The position numbers and the translations under genes are program-made. From Arthrobacter sp. DNA4 (GTDB taxonomy: Bacteria > Actinomycetota > Actinomycetes > Actinomycetales > Micrococcaceae): a stretch of DNA of 64,000 nt. The notes below the pieces were generated by a model that ran no database searches, was not told the origin of the DNA, and worked only from the letters and a program-made list of their open reading frames with translations. The DNA lies in assembly GCF_024362385.1 (NCBI RefSeq), contig NZ_CP101466.1, positions 2,418,001 to 2,482,000 on the forward strand. Direction: 5' to 3'. Positions 8,858 to 20,729 of this stretch are shown piece by piece; within the stretch, counting starts at the first letter, position 1; every line of letters starts with the position of its first letter.

Positions 8858-8906
8858 AATAACGACGTCGGGCCCCACCAATCTGGTGGGGCCCGACGTC
8901 GTTATT
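8858..8906. terminator. very long bidirectional terminator, ptsH / ctaF
   Basis: A perfect 23-bp inverted repeat (8858-8880 with 8884-8906) around a 3-nt loop, flanked by A/T bases at both ends. It lies between convergent ptsH and ctaF. Confidence 0.9.
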
Positions 8907-8918
8907 CTCTTGGCTTGC

Positions 8919-9320
8919 TTAGTGTGCGTGGTCTCCCCGGCTGTACTCGTACACCCAGCCCACGAGGGCTACGATGGCGAGGCCGCCGGCGATGAAGATG
9001 ATCCAGGCACCAACTGCCAGGCCCAGGAAGCCAGTGGCGCAGGCGATGCCCAGAACCAGGGGCCACCAGCTCCAGGGGCTGAAGTGCCCCTGTTCACCGG
9101 CGCCCTCGTGGATTTCCGCATCGCTGCGGTCCTCGGGACGGAGGCCTACGCGCTTACCGGTGAAGCCCAGGTAGGCACCGATCATGCTTACCAGGCTTAC
9201 CACGAGCAGGATGCCCAGGATGCCCACCCATTCGCTCCAGTTGGTCAGGAATCCGTAGACCAGCGAGACGGGAACGAAGAAGAAGACTCCGGAGCCAAAG
9301 ATCCAGGATTCGATTTTCAC
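8919..9320 (-). CDS. ctaF: cytochrome c oxidase subunit IV (actinobacterial type)
   Basis: A 133-residue small subunit of the aa3 oxidase with four predicted membrane segments. It starts Met-Lys-Ile-Glu-Ser-Trp-Ile-Phe, as is usual for actinobacterial CtaF, and ends in a His-rich tail. It overlaps the end of ctaD by 4 bp, indicating translational coupling, and closes the ctaC-ctaD-ctaF unit before a long hairpin. Confidence 0.93.
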   Translation of the reverse strand: MKIESWIFGSGVFFFVPVSLVYGFLTNWSEWVGILGILLVVSLVSMIGAYLGFTGKRVGLRPEDRSDAEIHEGAGEQGHFSPWSWWPLVLGIACATGFLGLAVGAWIIFIAGGLAIVALVGWVYEYSRGDHAH

Positions 9321-11044
9321 TGTGCGGTGTCCTTCTGGTCGGCGTTGCCGAGTACTGCCGCTGCGGGAGCCGGCGAATCAGCGGTGTGGACTTGGCGGAG
9401 TTCCGGGTGGTGCAGGTCCAGGGCGGGACGCTCGGAACGGATCCGGGGAAGGGACGTGAAGTTGTGGCGCGGCGGCGGGCAGGACGTGGCCCACTCAAGC
9501 GAAGCACCAAAGCCCCACGGATCATCAACCTGGACCTTTTCGGCCTTGCGCCAGGTGATGTAGACATTCCAGAAGAACGGGATGAGGGACGCGCCCAGCA
9601 CGAAGGATGCCACGGTGGAGAACTGGTTCATCCAGGTGAAGTTGTCCTCCACGAGGTAGTCCGCGTACCGGCGCGGCATGCCTTCGACGCCCAGCCAGTG
9701 CTGGATCAGGAAGGTGCCGTGGAAGCCCAGGAACAGGAGCCAGAAGTGGATCTTGCCCAGGCGCTCGTTGAGCATCTTGCCGGTCCACTTGGGCCACCAG
9801 AAGTAGAAGCCTGCGAACATGGCGAACACCACGGTACCGAACACCACGTAGTGGAAGTGTGCCACCACGAAGTAGGAGTCCGAAACGTGGAAGTCAAGCG
9901 GCGGTGAGGCCAGGATGATGCCGGTAAGGCCACCGAAGAGGAAGGTGATCATGAAGCCGAGGCTCCACAGCATCGGTGTCTCGAAGGTCAGCGACCCGCG
10001 CCACATGGTGCCGATCCAGTTGAAGAACTTCACGCCGGTGGGCACTGCAATAAGCATGGTCATGAACGAGAAGAACGGCAGCAGGACAGCGCCGGTGACG
10101 TACATGTGGTGGGCCCACACCGTTACCGAGAGGGCTGCAATGGCGATGGTGGCGTAGACCAGGCCCTTGTAGCCGAAGATCGGCTTGCGGCTGAACACCG
10201 GGAAGATCTCCGAGACGATGCCGAAGAACGGCAGCGCGATGATGTACACCTCGGGGTGTCCGAAGAACCAGAAGAGGTGCTGCCAGAGGACGGCACCGCC
10301 ATTCTCGGGATCGAAGATGTGTGCACCGAACTTGCGGTCCGCGCCGAGTGCGAACAGGGCGGCGGCCAGCGGCGGGAACGCCATCAGGACCAGGATCGCG
10401 GTGATCAGGGTGTTCCAGGTGAAGATGGGCATACGCCACATGGTCATGCCCGGGGCGCGCATGCAGATGATGGTGGTGATGAAGTTGACCGCACCGAGGA
10501 TGGTGCCGAAGCCGGACAAGGCCAGGCCGAAGACCCACAGATCGCCACCGATGCCCGGGGTGAACGTGGTGTTGGACAGCGGCGCGTAGGCGAACCAGCC
10601 GAAGGATGCAGCACCCTGCGGGGTGATGAAGCCGGACACTGCGATGGTGGAGCCGAACAGGAAGAACCAGAACGCCAGCGCGTTCAAACGCGGGAACGCC
10701 ACGTCGGGCGCGCCGATCTGCAGCGGCATGATCACGTTGGCGAAGCCGGCGAACAGCGGGGTGGCGAACATCAGCAGCATGACGGTGCCGTGCATGGTGA
10801 ACAGCTGGTTGTACTGCTCCTTGGTCTGCAGGATCTGCATGCCGGGCTCGAAGAGCTCCGCACGGATCAGCAGGGCCATAACGCCGCCGAGGCAGAAGAA
10901 CACGAAGGAGGCGATCAGGTACATGTACCCGATGGTCTTGTGGTCAGTGGAGGTGATCCAGTTGACGACGATGCGCCCCTTGGATTTGGGTACCACGGGA
11001 GCCGACAGGACCCCCGTGGGTGCGGATTGGGTGTACGTAGCCAC
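9317..11044 (-). CDS. ctaD: cytochrome c oxidase subunit I
   Basis: CtaD is the catalytic heme-copper subunit. The 575 residues form about twelve membrane helices. Heme a ligand His85 lies in Phe-Thr-Met-His-Gly. The His-Pro-Glu-Val-Tyr element supplies CuB and the cross-linked Tyr, His-His-Met the other CuB ligands, and Val-Ala-His-Phe-His-Tyr-Val the heme a/a3 histidines. It lies 10 bp downstream of ctaC on the same strand and is coupled to ctaF. With ctaE encoded across the locus in the qcr operon, all oxidase core subunits are present in this window. Confidence 0.98.
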   Translation of the reverse strand: MATYTQSAPTGVLSAPVVPKSKGRIVVNWITSTDHKTIGYMYLIASFVFFCLGGVMALLIRAELFEPGMQILQTKEQYNQLFTMHGTVMLLMFATPLFAGFANVIMPLQIGAPDVAFPRLNALAFWFFLFGSTIAVSGFITPQGAASFGWFAYAPLSNTTFTPGIGGDLWVFGLALSGFGTILGAVNFITTIICMRAPGMTMWRMPIFTWNTLITAILVLMAFPPLAAALFALGADRKFGAHIFDPENGGAVLWQHLFWFFGHPEVYIIALPFFGIVSEIFPVFSRKPIFGYKGLVYATIAIAALSVTVWAHHMYVTGAVLLPFFSFMTMLIAVPTGVKFFNWIGTMWRGSLTFETPMLWSLGFMITFLFGGLTGIILASPPLDFHVSDSYFVVAHFHYVVFGTVVFAMFAGFYFWWPKWTGKMLNERLGKIHFWLLFLGFHGTFLIQHWLGVEGMPRRYADYLVEDNFTWMNQFSTVASFVLGASLIPFFWNVYITWRKAEKVQVDDPWGFGASLEWATSCPPPRHNFTSLPRIRSERPALDLHHPELRQVHTADSPAPAAAVLGNADQKDTAQ

Positions 11045-11054
11045 GTCGCTCCCC

Positions 11055-11927
11055 TTACTTGGTTTCGTTCAGGTTCGGGTTGCGGTCGTACTCCACGCCG
11101 AGCAGGCCGGTGTTGCCTTCAGCCTTGAGCTGGTCCATGTGGGCCTGGAATTCGGATTCCGACACCACCTTGACGCGGAACAGCATTTCGGAGTGGTACT
11201 CGCCGCAGAGTTCGGCACACTTACCGTCGTAGGTGCCCTCTTTAGTGGGGGTGAACCGGATGTAGTTGGTCTTGCCGGGAATCATGTCACGCTTCTGCAG
11301 GAAGGCGGGAACCCAGAAGGAGTGGATGACATCGCGGGCGTTGAGCTCAAGGTCAACGGACTTGTTCACCGGCAGGTACAGCGTGGGGAGCTGTTCCTTG
11401 TCGATGGTGTTGCCGGTGAGGTGCGCCTGGACGCCGGCCTCGTGGAGGTCTTCCTGGATGACATCGCCGGACTTGTAGTTGAAGTCCCAGGCCCACTGCT
11501 TGCCGCGGACGTCCACGACGACGTCGGCCGTCTGTGAGCGGTCATCGATGGCCTGCTGGTCACGGTCGGTGAAGTAGAAGAACACCAGGACCATGAAGAT
11601 CGGGATGGTGAGGTAGAAGACTTCCAGTGGAAGGTTGAAGCTGGTCTGCCGCGGGAAGCCCACGGTTCCCTTGCGACGCCGGTAAGCGACCACGCACCAG
11701 ATGATCAGGCCCCACGTAATGGCGCCGACCACGAGCGCAGCAATCCATGAGTTGACCCAGAGGTCCATGATGCGGTCGGTGTTGCTGGTGGTGCCACGTT
11801 CAGTGGGCATCCACCCTTTCTCTACCTCTGGCGAACATCCGGTCAAAACCAACGCGCCGGCTATAGCCAAGCTTGAGATCGTGGTGATCGTTTTGCGTCG
11901 GCTGCCGGTTCGGTTCTGCGAACTCAC
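11055..11927 (-). CDS. ctaC: cytochrome c oxidase subunit II
   Basis: CtaC holds the dinuclear CuA centre that receives electrons from QcrC. The 290 residues begin with a lipoprotein signal whose lipobox Leu-Thr-Gly-Cys is near residue 31. Two membrane helices follow, then the cupredoxin domain. The CuA motif [12 protein letters not shown] is complete. It is the first gene of the ctaCDF unit, about 110 bp downstream of the hairpin that follows the erpA-like gene, so it should have its own promoter. Confidence 0.97.
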   Translation of the reverse strand: MSSQNRTGSRRKTITTISSLAIAGALVLTGCSPEVEKGWMPTERGTTSNTDRIMDLWVNSWIAALVVGAITWGLIIWCVVAYRRRKGTVGFPRQTSFNLPLEVFYLTIPIFMVLVFFYFTDRDQQAIDDRSQTADVVVDVRGKQWAWDFNYKSGDVIQEDLHEAGVQAHLTGNTIDKEQLPTLYLPVNKSVDLELNARDVIHSFWVPAFLQKRDMIPGKTNYIRFTPTKEGTYDGKCAELCGEYHSEMLFRVKVVSESEFQAHMDQLKAEGNTGLLGVEYDRNPNLNETK

Positions 11928-12038
11928 AGACGGCCCTTCCTACTTGTTGCTGTTGTCCGGGCAGCCATCGGCGCTCCGGGCACAAAAAAGTTTTACTACT
12001 CGGTGTAGAGCTTACCGCTCCCCGGGCGTTTCGCCCAC

Positions 12039-12094
12039 ATGTCGGCGCCGAGCCCCCGTGCCGTTTTATGCGGCAGGAAGCCCGGCGCCGACAT
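12039..12094 (-). terminator. hairpin after the erpA-like gene
   Basis: A 12-bp inverted repeat (12039-12050 with 12083-12094) encloses a second small stem (TGCCG/CGGCA). It lies between the erpA-like gene and ctaC. It starts about 18 bp past the stop that the erpA-like gene would use if its frame were intact, which is where a terminator is expected. Confidence 0.55.
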
Positions 12095-12497
12095 CAGGCG
12101 AAATAACCGGCCTAGTGGAATGAATCGCCGCAGGCGCACGAGCCGCGGCGTTGGGATTGTCGATGGTGAAGCCCTGCTTCGAGATGGTGTCCTCGAAGTC
12201 GATGCTTGCGCCGCTCAGGTACGGCACGCTCATTTTGTCGACGACGACCTCGACTCCGTCAAAGTCGCGGACGGCGTCTCCGTCAAGGAGCCGCTCGTCG
12301 AAGTAGAGCTGGTAGATCAACCCTGAGCATCCACCGGGCTGCACGGCCACGCGCAGGCGAAGGTCCGTGCGGCCTTCCTGCTCGAGGAGGCTGCGGACCT
12401 TGCCGGCGGCGACGTCGGTCAGGTTGACCTCGTGAACGGGCAGTTCGTCGCTGGCCACGGTGGTGGCGGTGCTGTTTTCGTTGGTTGAGGTGCTCAT
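12066..12497 (-). CDS. ErpA/HesB-type iron-sulfur insertion protein, frame disrupted at the 3' end
   Basis: An A-type carrier that accepts and delivers Fe-S clusters. The N-terminal 115 or so residues match the HesB/IscA fold and keep the first ligand in Pro-Gly-Gly-Cys-Ser-Gly. The expected C-terminus Gly-Ser-Cys-Ala-Cys-Gly-Asp-Ser-Phe-His is present in the DNA at 12115-12144 with a stop at 12112-12114, but one frame off. A single base is missing between 12144 and 12145. As written, the protein instead runs on through Ala-Arg-Ala-Pro to 12066, loses the Cys-x-Cys ligands and reads into the downstream hairpin. Either the sequence has a one-base error and the true gene is 12112-12497, or the gene is damaged. 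Its place beside ctaC/D fits a role in maturing redox enzymes. Confidence 0.85.
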   Translation of the reverse strand: MSTSTNENSTATTVASDELPVHEVNLTDVAAGKVRSLLEQEGRTDLRLRVAVQPGGCSGLIYQLYFDERLLDGDAVRDFDGVEVVVDKMSVPYLSGASIDFEDTISKQGFTIDNPNAAARAPAAIHSTRPVISPDVGAGLPAA

Positions 12498-12680
12498 TGG
12501 CCTACCTTCTTAGGACGGTCTGGCGGCGTCGCCGTAACGGCGCCTGCCCCTACAAATACGGTATGGGCTATAGCTACATGCTACGCGCGGCAGTCCTGTA
12601 GCTCTAACTCCTGGCGTAACCGTCAAAGCACGCCGGTTGTTCCCTGGAAGCAGGGCGTCCGCCCGCACGCCAAAAGCTGC

Positions 12681-14135
12681 TCACTCCCCGGCGTTGAGGC
12701 CCCCGCTGTTCAGCCGGGCAAGCATGAGCGCCTCCGCCAGAATGGCATTGCGGAAGTCACCGATGTGCAGGGACTCATTGGCACTGTGGGCCCGCGAGTC
12801 CGGGTCCTCCACGCCTGTTACCAGGATCTGCGCGTCGGGATACAGGTCAGTGAGGTCGGCAATGAAGGGGATGGACCCGCCAATGCCGGTTTCCACGGCT
12901 GGAACCCCCCAGGCCTCGCCCAGTGCCCACATGGCCAGCGTTGCTGCGGCGGACGACGTATCGGTCTGGAAGGGGTTGCCCGCCTCCCCCGGTGTGAAAA
13001 CCACCTTTGCACCGAAGGGCGCGTTGGCCTCGACGTGCCTGCGCACCGCGTCCATGGCCTCCGCCGGAACCTGGCCCGGTGCCAGCCGCAGGCTGAACTT
13101 TGCCCGCGCTCGTGGAAGCAGTGTGTTGGAGGCGACGTCCACGGCGGGGGCATCGAAGCCGATGATTGACAGCGCCGGCTTGGTCCACAGCCGCGAGGCG
13201 ATGCTTCCGGTCCCGGCAAGGCGGACGCCGTCGAGTACGGACGCGTCGGCCCGGTAGTCCGCCTCCGGCATTTCGACTGCAGCCGTGTCGGTGGCCACCA
13301 GCCCTTCGATGGCGACGTTTCCGTCGGCGTCGTGAAGTGTGGCAATCAGGCGGGACAGCAGGGTGGGCGCATCCAGGACCGGCCCGCCGTACATGCCGGA
13401 GTGCACCGCATGGTCAAGCACCTGCACCTCGATGGTGCCGTCCACCAGGCCGCGAAGGCTGGTGGTCAGGGCCGGTATCCCGACTTTCCAGTTGCTGGAG
13501 TCGGCCACCACAATGACGTCGGCCCGCAGCAGTTCCCGGTTCGCCTCCAGGAACGTCCGGAATGTGGGCGACCCCGCTTCTTCCTCGCCTTCGATGAAGA
13601 ACGTCACGCCCAGCCCCAGCGAGCCGGCCAGGACCTCCGCAACGGCGGCGTAGGCGGCGACGTGGGTCATGATCCCGGCCTTGTCGTCCGCGGCCCCCCG
13701 GCCGTAAAGGCGTCCGTTCTTTTCGACGGCGGTGAACGGCTCCGTTTCCCACAGGGACTCGTCGCCCACCGGCTGGACGTCATGGTGGGCGTACAGCAGG
13801 ACAGTGGGTTTACCTTCGGCGGCAGGACGGCGGGCGACGACGGCCGGGCCGCCGGGCGTACCGTCGGCTTTGTCCACGGTCAGCACCTGGACTTCACCGA
13901 TCCCGGCACCCCGGAGGAGTTCCGCGACGGCCTCGGCGCTTCGCTCCAGGGGGGTGCGCTCAAAGCTGGGCCACGCAATCCCGGGGATGGCAACGAGCTC
14001 CTTGAGCCGTGCCAGCGTCTGGTCGAAGGAACGGTCTACCGCTGAACGAAGATCTTCCGTCCTGCCGGTAGCCTCAGGGCCCGGTCCTGCCGTGGTGGTG
14101 GTGCTGTGCGGGGTGGCCGCGGGTGATGGAGTCAT
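12681..14135 (-). CDS. M20 family metallopeptidase (dipeptidase)
   Basis: A zinc peptidase of the M20/ArgE/DapE/CNDP group, about 484 residues. The metal-binding His-His-Asp-Val-Gln-Pro is near residue 115 and the catalytic Glu-Gly-Glu-Glu-Glu-Ala-Gly-Ser near 180. A dimerisation domain is inserted between the two halves of the catalytic domain. The frame also allows a TTG two codons earlier (14141). It probably hydrolyses dipeptides in the cytoplasm; the exact substrate cannot be read from the sequence. It is divergent from the DUF3043 gene. Confidence 0.9.
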   Translation of the reverse strand: MTPSPAATPHSTTTTAGPGPEATGRTEDLRSAVDRSFDQTLARLKELVAIPGIAWPSFERTPLERSAEAVAELLRGAGIGEVQVLTVDKADGTPGGPAVVARRPAAEGKPTVLLYAHHDVQPVGDESLWETEPFTAVEKNGRLYGRGAADDKAGIMTHVAAYAAVAEVLAGSLGLGVTFFIEGEEEAGSPTFRTFLEANRELLRADVIVVADSSNWKVGIPALTTSLRGLVDGTIEVQVLDHAVHSGMYGGPVLDAPTLLSRLIATLHDADGNVAIEGLVATDTAAVEMPEADYRADASVLDGVRLAGTGSIASRLWTKPALSIIGFDAPAVDVASNTLLPRARAKFSLRLAPGQVPAEAMDAVRRHVEANAPFGAKVVFTPGEAGNPFQTDTSSAAATLAMWALGEAWGVPAVETGIGGSIPFIADLTDLYPDAQILVTGVEDPDSRAHSANESLHIGDFRNAILAEALMLARLNSGGLNAGE

Positions 14136-14227
14136 GGCCAAAACATTACCCCCGTCACATTCGGCTGCTTACCAGGGCAGGCGCGGAAGCAAGCGGCGGG
14201 CACGCTCCTGCAAGGTATTCTGGTCAG

Positions 14228-14830
14228 GTGTTCGGACGTAGAAAAGAAGCGCCCTCGGCGCAGGAAACCATAGACCAGCAGGCAGCGGAGGCAGCGGCGC
14301 GGCAAAACAGTGTGGCGGGCAAGGGCGCCCCTACCCCCACCCGGAAGGCCCAGGAGGCCGCACGCAGGCGCCCGCTGGTGCCCGAGGACCGCAAGGCCTC
14401 CAAGGCCGCCGAACGCCAGGCCGTGCAGGACCAGCGCCTCAAGATGCGCCGGGCCCTGGACACCGGTGACGAGAAGTTCCTGCCCCTGCGTGACAAGGGG
14501 CCCCAGAAACGGTTCGCCCGCGACTTCGTGGACGCGCGTTTCAATCTCGGGGAGTACCTGATGTTCGGTGCGCTGGTGTTCGTGCTGGTGTCCCTGGTGG
14601 TCCCGGCCTCCAGCGACATGATGATCTACGTCCTTGGCGCTTTCTGGGTCATGTTCCTGGCGGTCTTCGTGGACGTCTTCATTCTGTCCCGCAAGCTCCG
14701 CAAGCGCCTGGCGGAAAAGTTCGGCCAGGTGGAGGGCGGCACGGTCTGGTACGGCTCCATGCGGTCCCTGCAGTTCCGGAAGCTGCGGCTGCCCAAGCCC
14801 CAGGTCCAGCGCGGACAGTACCCGGCCTGA
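14228..14830 (+). CDS. DUF3043 family membrane protein
   Basis: A 200-residue protein with a long, highly charged N-terminal half (Lys/Arg/Glu/Ala-rich, about 1-95), two membrane helices (about 110-130 and 133-155) and a basic C-terminus. This matches the DUF3043 layout of actinobacteria; the function is unknown. I chose GTG 14228 because the family begins Met-Phe-Gly-Arg-Arg-Lys. The upstream part of the frame overlaps the start of the M20 gene and does not look coding. A very strong hairpin follows. Confidence 0.85.
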   Translation: MFGRRKEAPSAQETIDQQAAEAAARQNSVAGKGAPTPTRKAQEAARRRPLVPEDRKASKAAERQAVQDQRLKMRRALDTGDEKFLPLRDKGPQKRFARDFVDARFNLGEYLMFGALVFVLVSLVVPASSDMMIYVLGAFWVMFLAVFVDVFILSRKLRKRLAEKFGQVEGGTVWYGSMRSLQFRKLRLPKPQVQRGQYPA

Positions 14831-14842
14831 CCCACCCATCAA

Positions 14843-14894
14843 CTTAAACCACGGACACCCCGGCGGAATCCCGCCGGGGTGTCCGTGGTTTAAG
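14843..14894. terminator. very long bidirectional terminator, DUF3043 gene / pyrD
   Basis: A perfect 24-bp inverted repeat (14843-14866 with 14871-14894) around a 4-nt loop, between convergent genes. It begins CTTAAA and ends TTTAAG, giving short T-runs on either strand. Confidence 0.9.
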
Positions 14895-14929
14895 CTCCTC
14901 GCCCGTCACAGGCGCCTGTGGACGACGTG

Positions 14930-16000
14930 TCAGGAGCGGCGCTTTTGTGCCAGCCCTTTGTTGATCCGTGCCGCCCAGAACGGGCCCTCGTAGAGGAAAG
15001 CCGTGTAGCCCTGCACCAGGGTCGCGCCGGCGTCGAGCCTTTCCTGGACATCCCGTGCGGACTCCACGCCGCCCACCGACACCAGGGCCAGGGCGTCGCC
15101 GGTTGCGTGCTTGAGCCGCTTCAGCACTTCAAGGGAACGCTCCTTCAGGGGAGCGCCGGACAATCCGCCGGCACCGCATTTCTCCACGTCTCCGGCCGGC
15201 GAGGACAGCCCCGCGCGGGCGATCGTGGTGTTGGTGGCAATGATGCCGTCCAGTTTCAGGTCCAGGGCAAGGCGCGCCACGTCGTCGATGTCCTCATCGC
15301 TGAGGTCCGGTGCGATCTTTACCAGCAGCGGCACGTGCCGCCCGGCGGCTCGGTCAGCTTCCTGCCCTACGGCGGTCAGCAGCGGACGGAGAGTTTCCAC
15401 GTCCTGGAGCAGCCGCAGTCCCGGGGTGTTGGGTGAACTGACGTTGACCACCAGGTAGTCAGCGGCAGGCGCCAGGCTGCGGGCGCTCACCAGGTAGTCA
15501 TCCACGGCGTCGGCAAGTTCCACCACTTTGGTTTTGCCGATGTTGACGCCGATGACCGGACGCACCGCCGGGTAGCGGCGCTGAAGCGCGGCCCGCGCGG
15601 CTTTAAGCCTGGGCGCAACGGCCGAGGCGCCGTCGTTATTGAATCCCATCCGGTTGATGACGGCCCGGTCCTGGACAAGGCGGAACAGCCGCGGCTTTTC
15701 ATTGCCCGGCTGTGCCTGCCCGGTGATGGTACCCACTTCAATGTGCCCGAATCCAAGATCCGTGAGCGCCTCGATGCCGTGCCCTTCCTTGTCAAAGCCG
15801 GCAGCAAGACCGAACGGCGACGGAAAAGTGACACCAAAGGCGGTGGTCTGCAGGGACGGATCAGGGGCGGTCAGCTTCTGCAGGACCCGTCCGGCGCCCG
15901 ACGCATGCGCGAGCCGGATGCCCTTGAATCCGATCTTGTGGGCGCGCTCGGCGTCCATCCATGAAAAGGCCAGCCTGAAGAAAGTGGGATAAACGCGCAT
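14930..16000 (-). CDS. pyrD: dihydroorotate dehydrogenase (quinone), class 2
   Basis: PyrD oxidises dihydroorotate to orotate in pyrimidine synthesis and passes electrons to the quinone pool at the membrane. The 356 residues carry the class 2 N-terminal amphipathic helix (Tyr-Pro-Thr-Phe-Phe-Arg-Leu), FMN-binding Gly-Leu-Ala-Ala-Gly-Phe-Asp-Lys, and the catalytic region [10 protein letters not shown] with its serine base. Start is ATG 16000; the upstream extension is not coding. It is divergent from a hydrolase gene. Confidence 0.96.
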   Translation of the reverse strand: MRVYPTFFRLAFSWMDAERAHKIGFKGIRLAHASGAGRVLQKLTAPDPSLQTTAFGVTFPSPFGLAAGFDKEGHGIEALTDLGFGHIEVGTITGQAQPGNEKPRLFRLVQDRAVINRMGFNNDGASAVAPRLKAARAALQRRYPAVRPVIGVNIGKTKVVELADAVDDYLVSARSLAPAADYLVVNVSSPNTPGLRLLQDVETLRPLLTAVGQEADRAAGRHVPLLVKIAPDLSDEDIDDVARLALDLKLDGIIATNTTIARAGLSSPAGDVEKCGAGGLSGAPLKERSLEVLKRLKHATGDALALVSVGGVESARDVQERLDAGATLVQGYTAFLYEGPFWAARINKGLAQKRRS

Positions 16001-16094
16001 GCCTCCAGTTTCCCGTCTCCGGTGCCGCCACACCAAAACGGAGAAGCTGCCCAACGGGCGGCGTGCCCCTGGCGCGCCGGTCTAGCATGAGGTC

Positions 16095-17060
16095 ATGCAG
16101 TGGCAGCAGGACATCCTGGGCGGGGATTTCGAGTCCCACACCTTCGCGGCCGCCGGCCCCGACGGGGTGGCACGGACGGCAACCCTGGTCCGGCTCCGGC
16201 CAGATCCGGACAGCCGCGTCGCCGGCGGCCGCCGCCGTGCCGTGCTTTTCCTGCACGGCTGGAGCGATTATTTCTTCAATGTGGACCTGGCGCGGTTCTG
16301 GGCGTCGGCCGGTTACGACTTCTACGCACTGGACATGCACAACCACGGACGCAGCCTGCGCCCGGAAGCACCGGGCGGTTATGTGGCGGACCTCGCCGCC
16401 TACGACGCCGAAATTGAAGAAGCAGCCCGCATCATCCGCCAGGAGGGCGCGCCTGGACCTTTGGCTCTAATGGGCCATTCCACCGGCGGCCTGGTGGCAG
16501 CCCTGTGGAGCAGCGGGCATCCGGAAGCAGTTTCACTGCTGATCCTGAACAGCCCCTGGCTGGAGATGCACGGGAGTTCGCTGGTGCGGCGCGCGGCGTC
16601 CAGCATGGTGCGTCCCGTCGCCCGGTTCCGCCCGCAGGCGGTTCTCCGCCTCCCGGAGCGGGGCCACTACTGGCGCACCATCAGCAGCGCGGCCGACGGC
16701 GAGTGGCCGGTTGATGAGCGGTACCGGCCCCGCATGGCTTTCCCTGTGCGCGCAGGCTGGCTGCGGGCGGTACTCGCCGGGCATGCCCGCGTGGCCCGCG
16801 GCCTGGAAATCGAGGCGCCGATTCTGGTCCTGCTCTCCAAGGGAAGCGCAAACGGCCTGCTCTGGTCCGAGGAAATGCGCCGCACCGATGCCGTCCTGGA
16901 TGTGAATATCATCGGTACCCGGGCACTCACGCTCGGCCGTACGGTGACCATCGAGCGGATTGACGGTGCCCTGCACGACGTCTTCCTCTCGCCGGAACCG
17001 ATCCGCACCGATGCCTACTCGCGGCTGGCCCGGTGGCTGCGGGCGTACGGGCAGGGCTAA
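16095..17060 (+). CDS. alpha/beta hydrolase, serine aminopeptidase / monoacylglycerol lipase type
   Basis: A 321-residue cytoplasmic hydrolase of the S33 / lysophospholipase-like group. The oxyanion region His-Gly-Trp-Ser-Asp lies near residue 54, the nucleophile motif Gly-His-Ser-Thr-Gly-Gly near 123-128, and a C-terminal histidine in Gly-Ala-Leu-His-Asp-Val completes the triad. There is no signal peptide. The substrate is unknown; a lysophospholipid or monoacylglycerol is plausible. It starts at ATG 16095 and overlaps the end of convergent uppS by 4 bp. Confidence 0.85.
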   Translation: MQWQQDILGGDFESHTFAAAGPDGVARTATLVRLRPDPDSRVAGGRRRAVLFLHGWSDYFFNVDLARFWASAGYDFYALDMHNHGRSLRPEAPGGYVADLAAYDAEIEEAARIIRQEGAPGPLALMGHSTGGLVAALWSSGHPEAVSLLILNSPWLEMHGSSLVRRAASSMVRPVARFRPQAVLRLPERGHYWRTISSAADGEWPVDERYRPRMAFPVRAGWLRAVLAGHARVARGLEIEAPILVLLSKGSANGLLWSEEMRRTDAVLDVNIIGTRALTLGRTVTIERIDGALHDVFLSPEPIRTDAYSRLARWLRAYGQG

Positions 17061-17896
17061 CCCGCCTGGGGATCCGCCGGGGCAGCGGTTGCATCAACGG
17101 CACCGCCGTACCGGCGGTCCCGCCTGGCATATTCTTCGACGGCGGCCCAGAGGGTCCGCCTGTCAACATCCGGCCACAGCGTGTCCATGAAGACGAACTC
17201 CGCATACGCGGACTGCCAGAGCAGGAAGTTGGACAGCCTCTGCTCCCCCGAACTGCGCAGGAAGAGGTCCACGTCGGGAAGGTCGGGTTCATCCAGGTAC
17301 TTCTGGATGGTCCGCTCGGTGATGGCGCCGGGCTTCAGCCTGCTTACCGCGACGTCTTCAGCAATTGCGGACACGGCGTCGGTGATCTCGGCCCGGCCGC
17401 CGTAATTAACACACATGGTCAAATTACAGGTGGTATTTGCCGCAGTGAACTGCTCGGCATCCTCCAGCTCCCGGATGACTGAACCCCAGAGGCGCGGCCT
17501 GCGTCCCGCCCAGCGCACCCGGACACCCCAGTCGTCCAGCTGGTTCCGCTGCCTTCGAAGCACGTCCTTGTTAAATCCCATCAGGAAGCGCACCTCCTCC
17601 GGTGAGCGCCGCCAGTTTTCGGTGGAGAAGGCGTAGACGCTGACATACTCGATGCCCAGTTCGATGGCTCCTGCCATGACGTCGAGCAGCGCGGGCTCCC
17701 CCGCCTTGTGTCCCTCGATCCGCGGCAGCCCCCGCTGATTGGCCCAGCGGCCGTTGCCGTCCATGACGATTGCCACATGCCGGGGAATGAACTCAGCCGG
17801 GATGGACGGCGCCACCGCACCGGAAGGATGCGGGTAAGGGGCCACCACGGGGTGGGTACGCTTCCGGGGGGCGTTGTTCTTTTTTCCCAGGGCCAC
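17057..17896 (-). CDS. uppS: isoprenyl transferase (cis-prenyl diphosphate synthase)
   Basis: This enzyme extends allylic diphosphates with isopentenyl diphosphate in cis to make the lipid carrier for cell-wall synthesis. The 279 residues include Val-Met-Asp-Gly-Asn-Gly-Arg-Trp-Ala with the catalytic Asp, Ser-Thr-Glu-Asn-Trp-Arg-Arg, and the C-terminal [11 protein letters not shown] motif. An N-terminal basic, Pro-rich extension of about 35 residues is typical of actinobacterial homologs. It is separated from recO by 2 bp, so the pair is co-transcribed. The product chain length cannot be read from the sequence. Confidence 0.94.
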   Translation of the reverse strand: MALGKKNNAPRKRTHPVVAPYPHPSGAVAPSIPAEFIPRHVAIVMDGNGRWANQRGLPRIEGHKAGEPALLDVMAGAIELGIEYVSVYAFSTENWRRSPEEVRFLMGFNKDVLRRQRNQLDDWGVRVRWAGRRPRLWGSVIRELEDAEQFTAANTTCNLTMCVNYGGRAEITDAVSAIAEDVAVSRLKPGAITERTIQKYLDEPDLPDVDLFLRSSGEQRLSNFLLWQSAYAEFVFMDTLWPDVDRRTLWAAVEEYARRDRRYGGAVDATAAPADPQAG

Positions 17897-17898
17897 TG

Positions 17899-18651
17899 TC
17901 AGCTACGCTCCACATGTTTGAGGGACTTCAATACTCTTTCCAAATGCCACTGCAGGTAAGCGGCCACCAGGCCGGCGGCCTCCTTGCGATGCTGCGGCAA
18001 GGACGCGTCCGCAGTGGTCCAGTCCCCGGTCAGAAGGGCCGCCAGCAGGACCACGGTTTCGGATGCGGGGGCAGGCGACCCGGGCGGCCTGCACTGTGCA
18101 CAGACCATACCGCCAAGGGGAGCGGAGAACGCCGTGTGCGGGCCCGGCCTGCCGCAGCGGGAGCAGTCGGTGAAGCTGGGGGCCCAGCCGCCGGTGGCCA
18201 GGGCGCGCAGCAGGTAGGAGTCCAGGATGAGGCCCGCAGCATGCTCGTCACGGCTCAGCGCAGCGAGGGCTCCCACCAGCAGGTTGTACTGCGCGGTGCC
18301 GGCCTCACCGTCCACGTCCGTCAGTTTCTCGGCGGTCTCCGTCATGGCGGCGGCAACCGTGTACCTGCCGTAATCCGCGGCGATGCTTCCGCCGTAGGCA
18401 CCTTTGGCGACGGCCTGCGTGACGATGTCCAGCGTGCGGCCGGATACCAGTTGCAGGTCCGCCACCATGAAAGGTTCAAGCCGGGCACCGAAGCGGCTGC
18501 TGGTGCGGCGCACACCTTTGGCGACGGCGCGGACCTGCCCATGGTGCTTCGTCAGGAGGGTGATGATCCTGTCCGCCTCGCCCAGCTTGTGGGTACGGAG
18601 CACCACGGCGTCGTCCCGGTAGGCCCGGGAGGCAAAAGACTGTTGGACCAC
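17899..18651 (-). CDS. recO: DNA repair protein RecO
   Basis: RecO loads RecA onto SSB-coated DNA in the RecFOR pathway. The 250 residues have an N-terminal OB fold (about 8-85), a helical middle, and a zinc knuckle made of Cys-Ser-Arg-Cys and Cys-Ala-Gln-Cys near 155-180. It is the first gene of a recO-uppS pair, a conserved actinobacterial order. Confidence 0.94.
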   Translation of the reverse strand: MVQQSFASRAYRDDAVVLRTHKLGEADRIITLLTKHHGQVRAVAKGVRRTSSRFGARLEPFMVADLQLVSGRTLDIVTQAVAKGAYGGSIAADYGRYTVAAAMTETAEKLTDVDGEAGTAQYNLLVGALAALSRDEHAAGLILDSYLLRALATGGWAPSFTDCSRCGRPGPHTAFSAPLGGMVCAQCRPPGSPAPASETVVLLAALLTGDWTTADASLPQHRKEAAGLVAAYLQWHLERVLKSLKHVERS

Positions 18652-18736
18652 GCTCTATCTTCCCATCCTGCCCGGCGGCGCGCTGCCAGGCTACGGTGGT
18701 GCCGCCGGTTTGTCCCGGCGGCACCACCTGCAGGTA

Positions 18737-20503
<1,767 letters not shown>

Positions 20504-20557
20504 TCAGTGAAAGGGTGGCCGGGCAACACAAACTCCGCAGCGAGGGTGGGCCGTGCG

Positions 20558-20614
20558 CTAGATAGCGTCTGTGGCCTCGCCGCGGCAGCTAAGGAGAAGG
20601 AGCTCTGCACGCAC
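20558..20614 (-). CDS. leuA leader peptide (18 aa, four consecutive Leu codons)
   Basis: A GTG-started mini-ORF reading M-R-A-E-L-L-L-L-S-C-R-G-E-A-T-D-A-I and ending in TAG, 81 bp upstream of leuA on the same strand. Four adjacent leucine codons (CTC CTT CTC CTT) are a classic sensor for charged leucyl-tRNA. There is no ribosome site. A TACCCT -10 box ends 6 nt before the GTG, so the leader is probably translated from a leaderless mRNA. I see no clear U-tract terminator between the leader stop and leuA. The downstream mechanism (alternative helices or translational control) is therefore open. Confidence 0.8.
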   Translation of the reverse strand: MRAELLLLSCRGEATDAI

Positions 20615-20620
20615 ACTTTG

Positions 20621-20626
20621 AGGGTA
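20621..20626 (-). promoter_or_regulatory. -10 box for the leuA leader transcript
   Basis: TACCCT on the minus strand, 6 nt upstream of the leader GTG. The -35 region is weak (a CTTTCA-like sequence at about 16 nt). Confidence 0.5.
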
Positions 20627-20729
20627 ACACGGGTGCGTAAGATGAAAGGGCACTACCGTCCGTAAAGTCCAGCATGCAGACGCATTCCGGTGTACCGCCC
20701 GGCAGTGGCGTCCCAGCAAAGGAGTTGCA

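Noticed and set aside
10106..11128. Long + strand open frame opposite ctaD
   Set aside because: An antisense shadow of ctaD with no family features.
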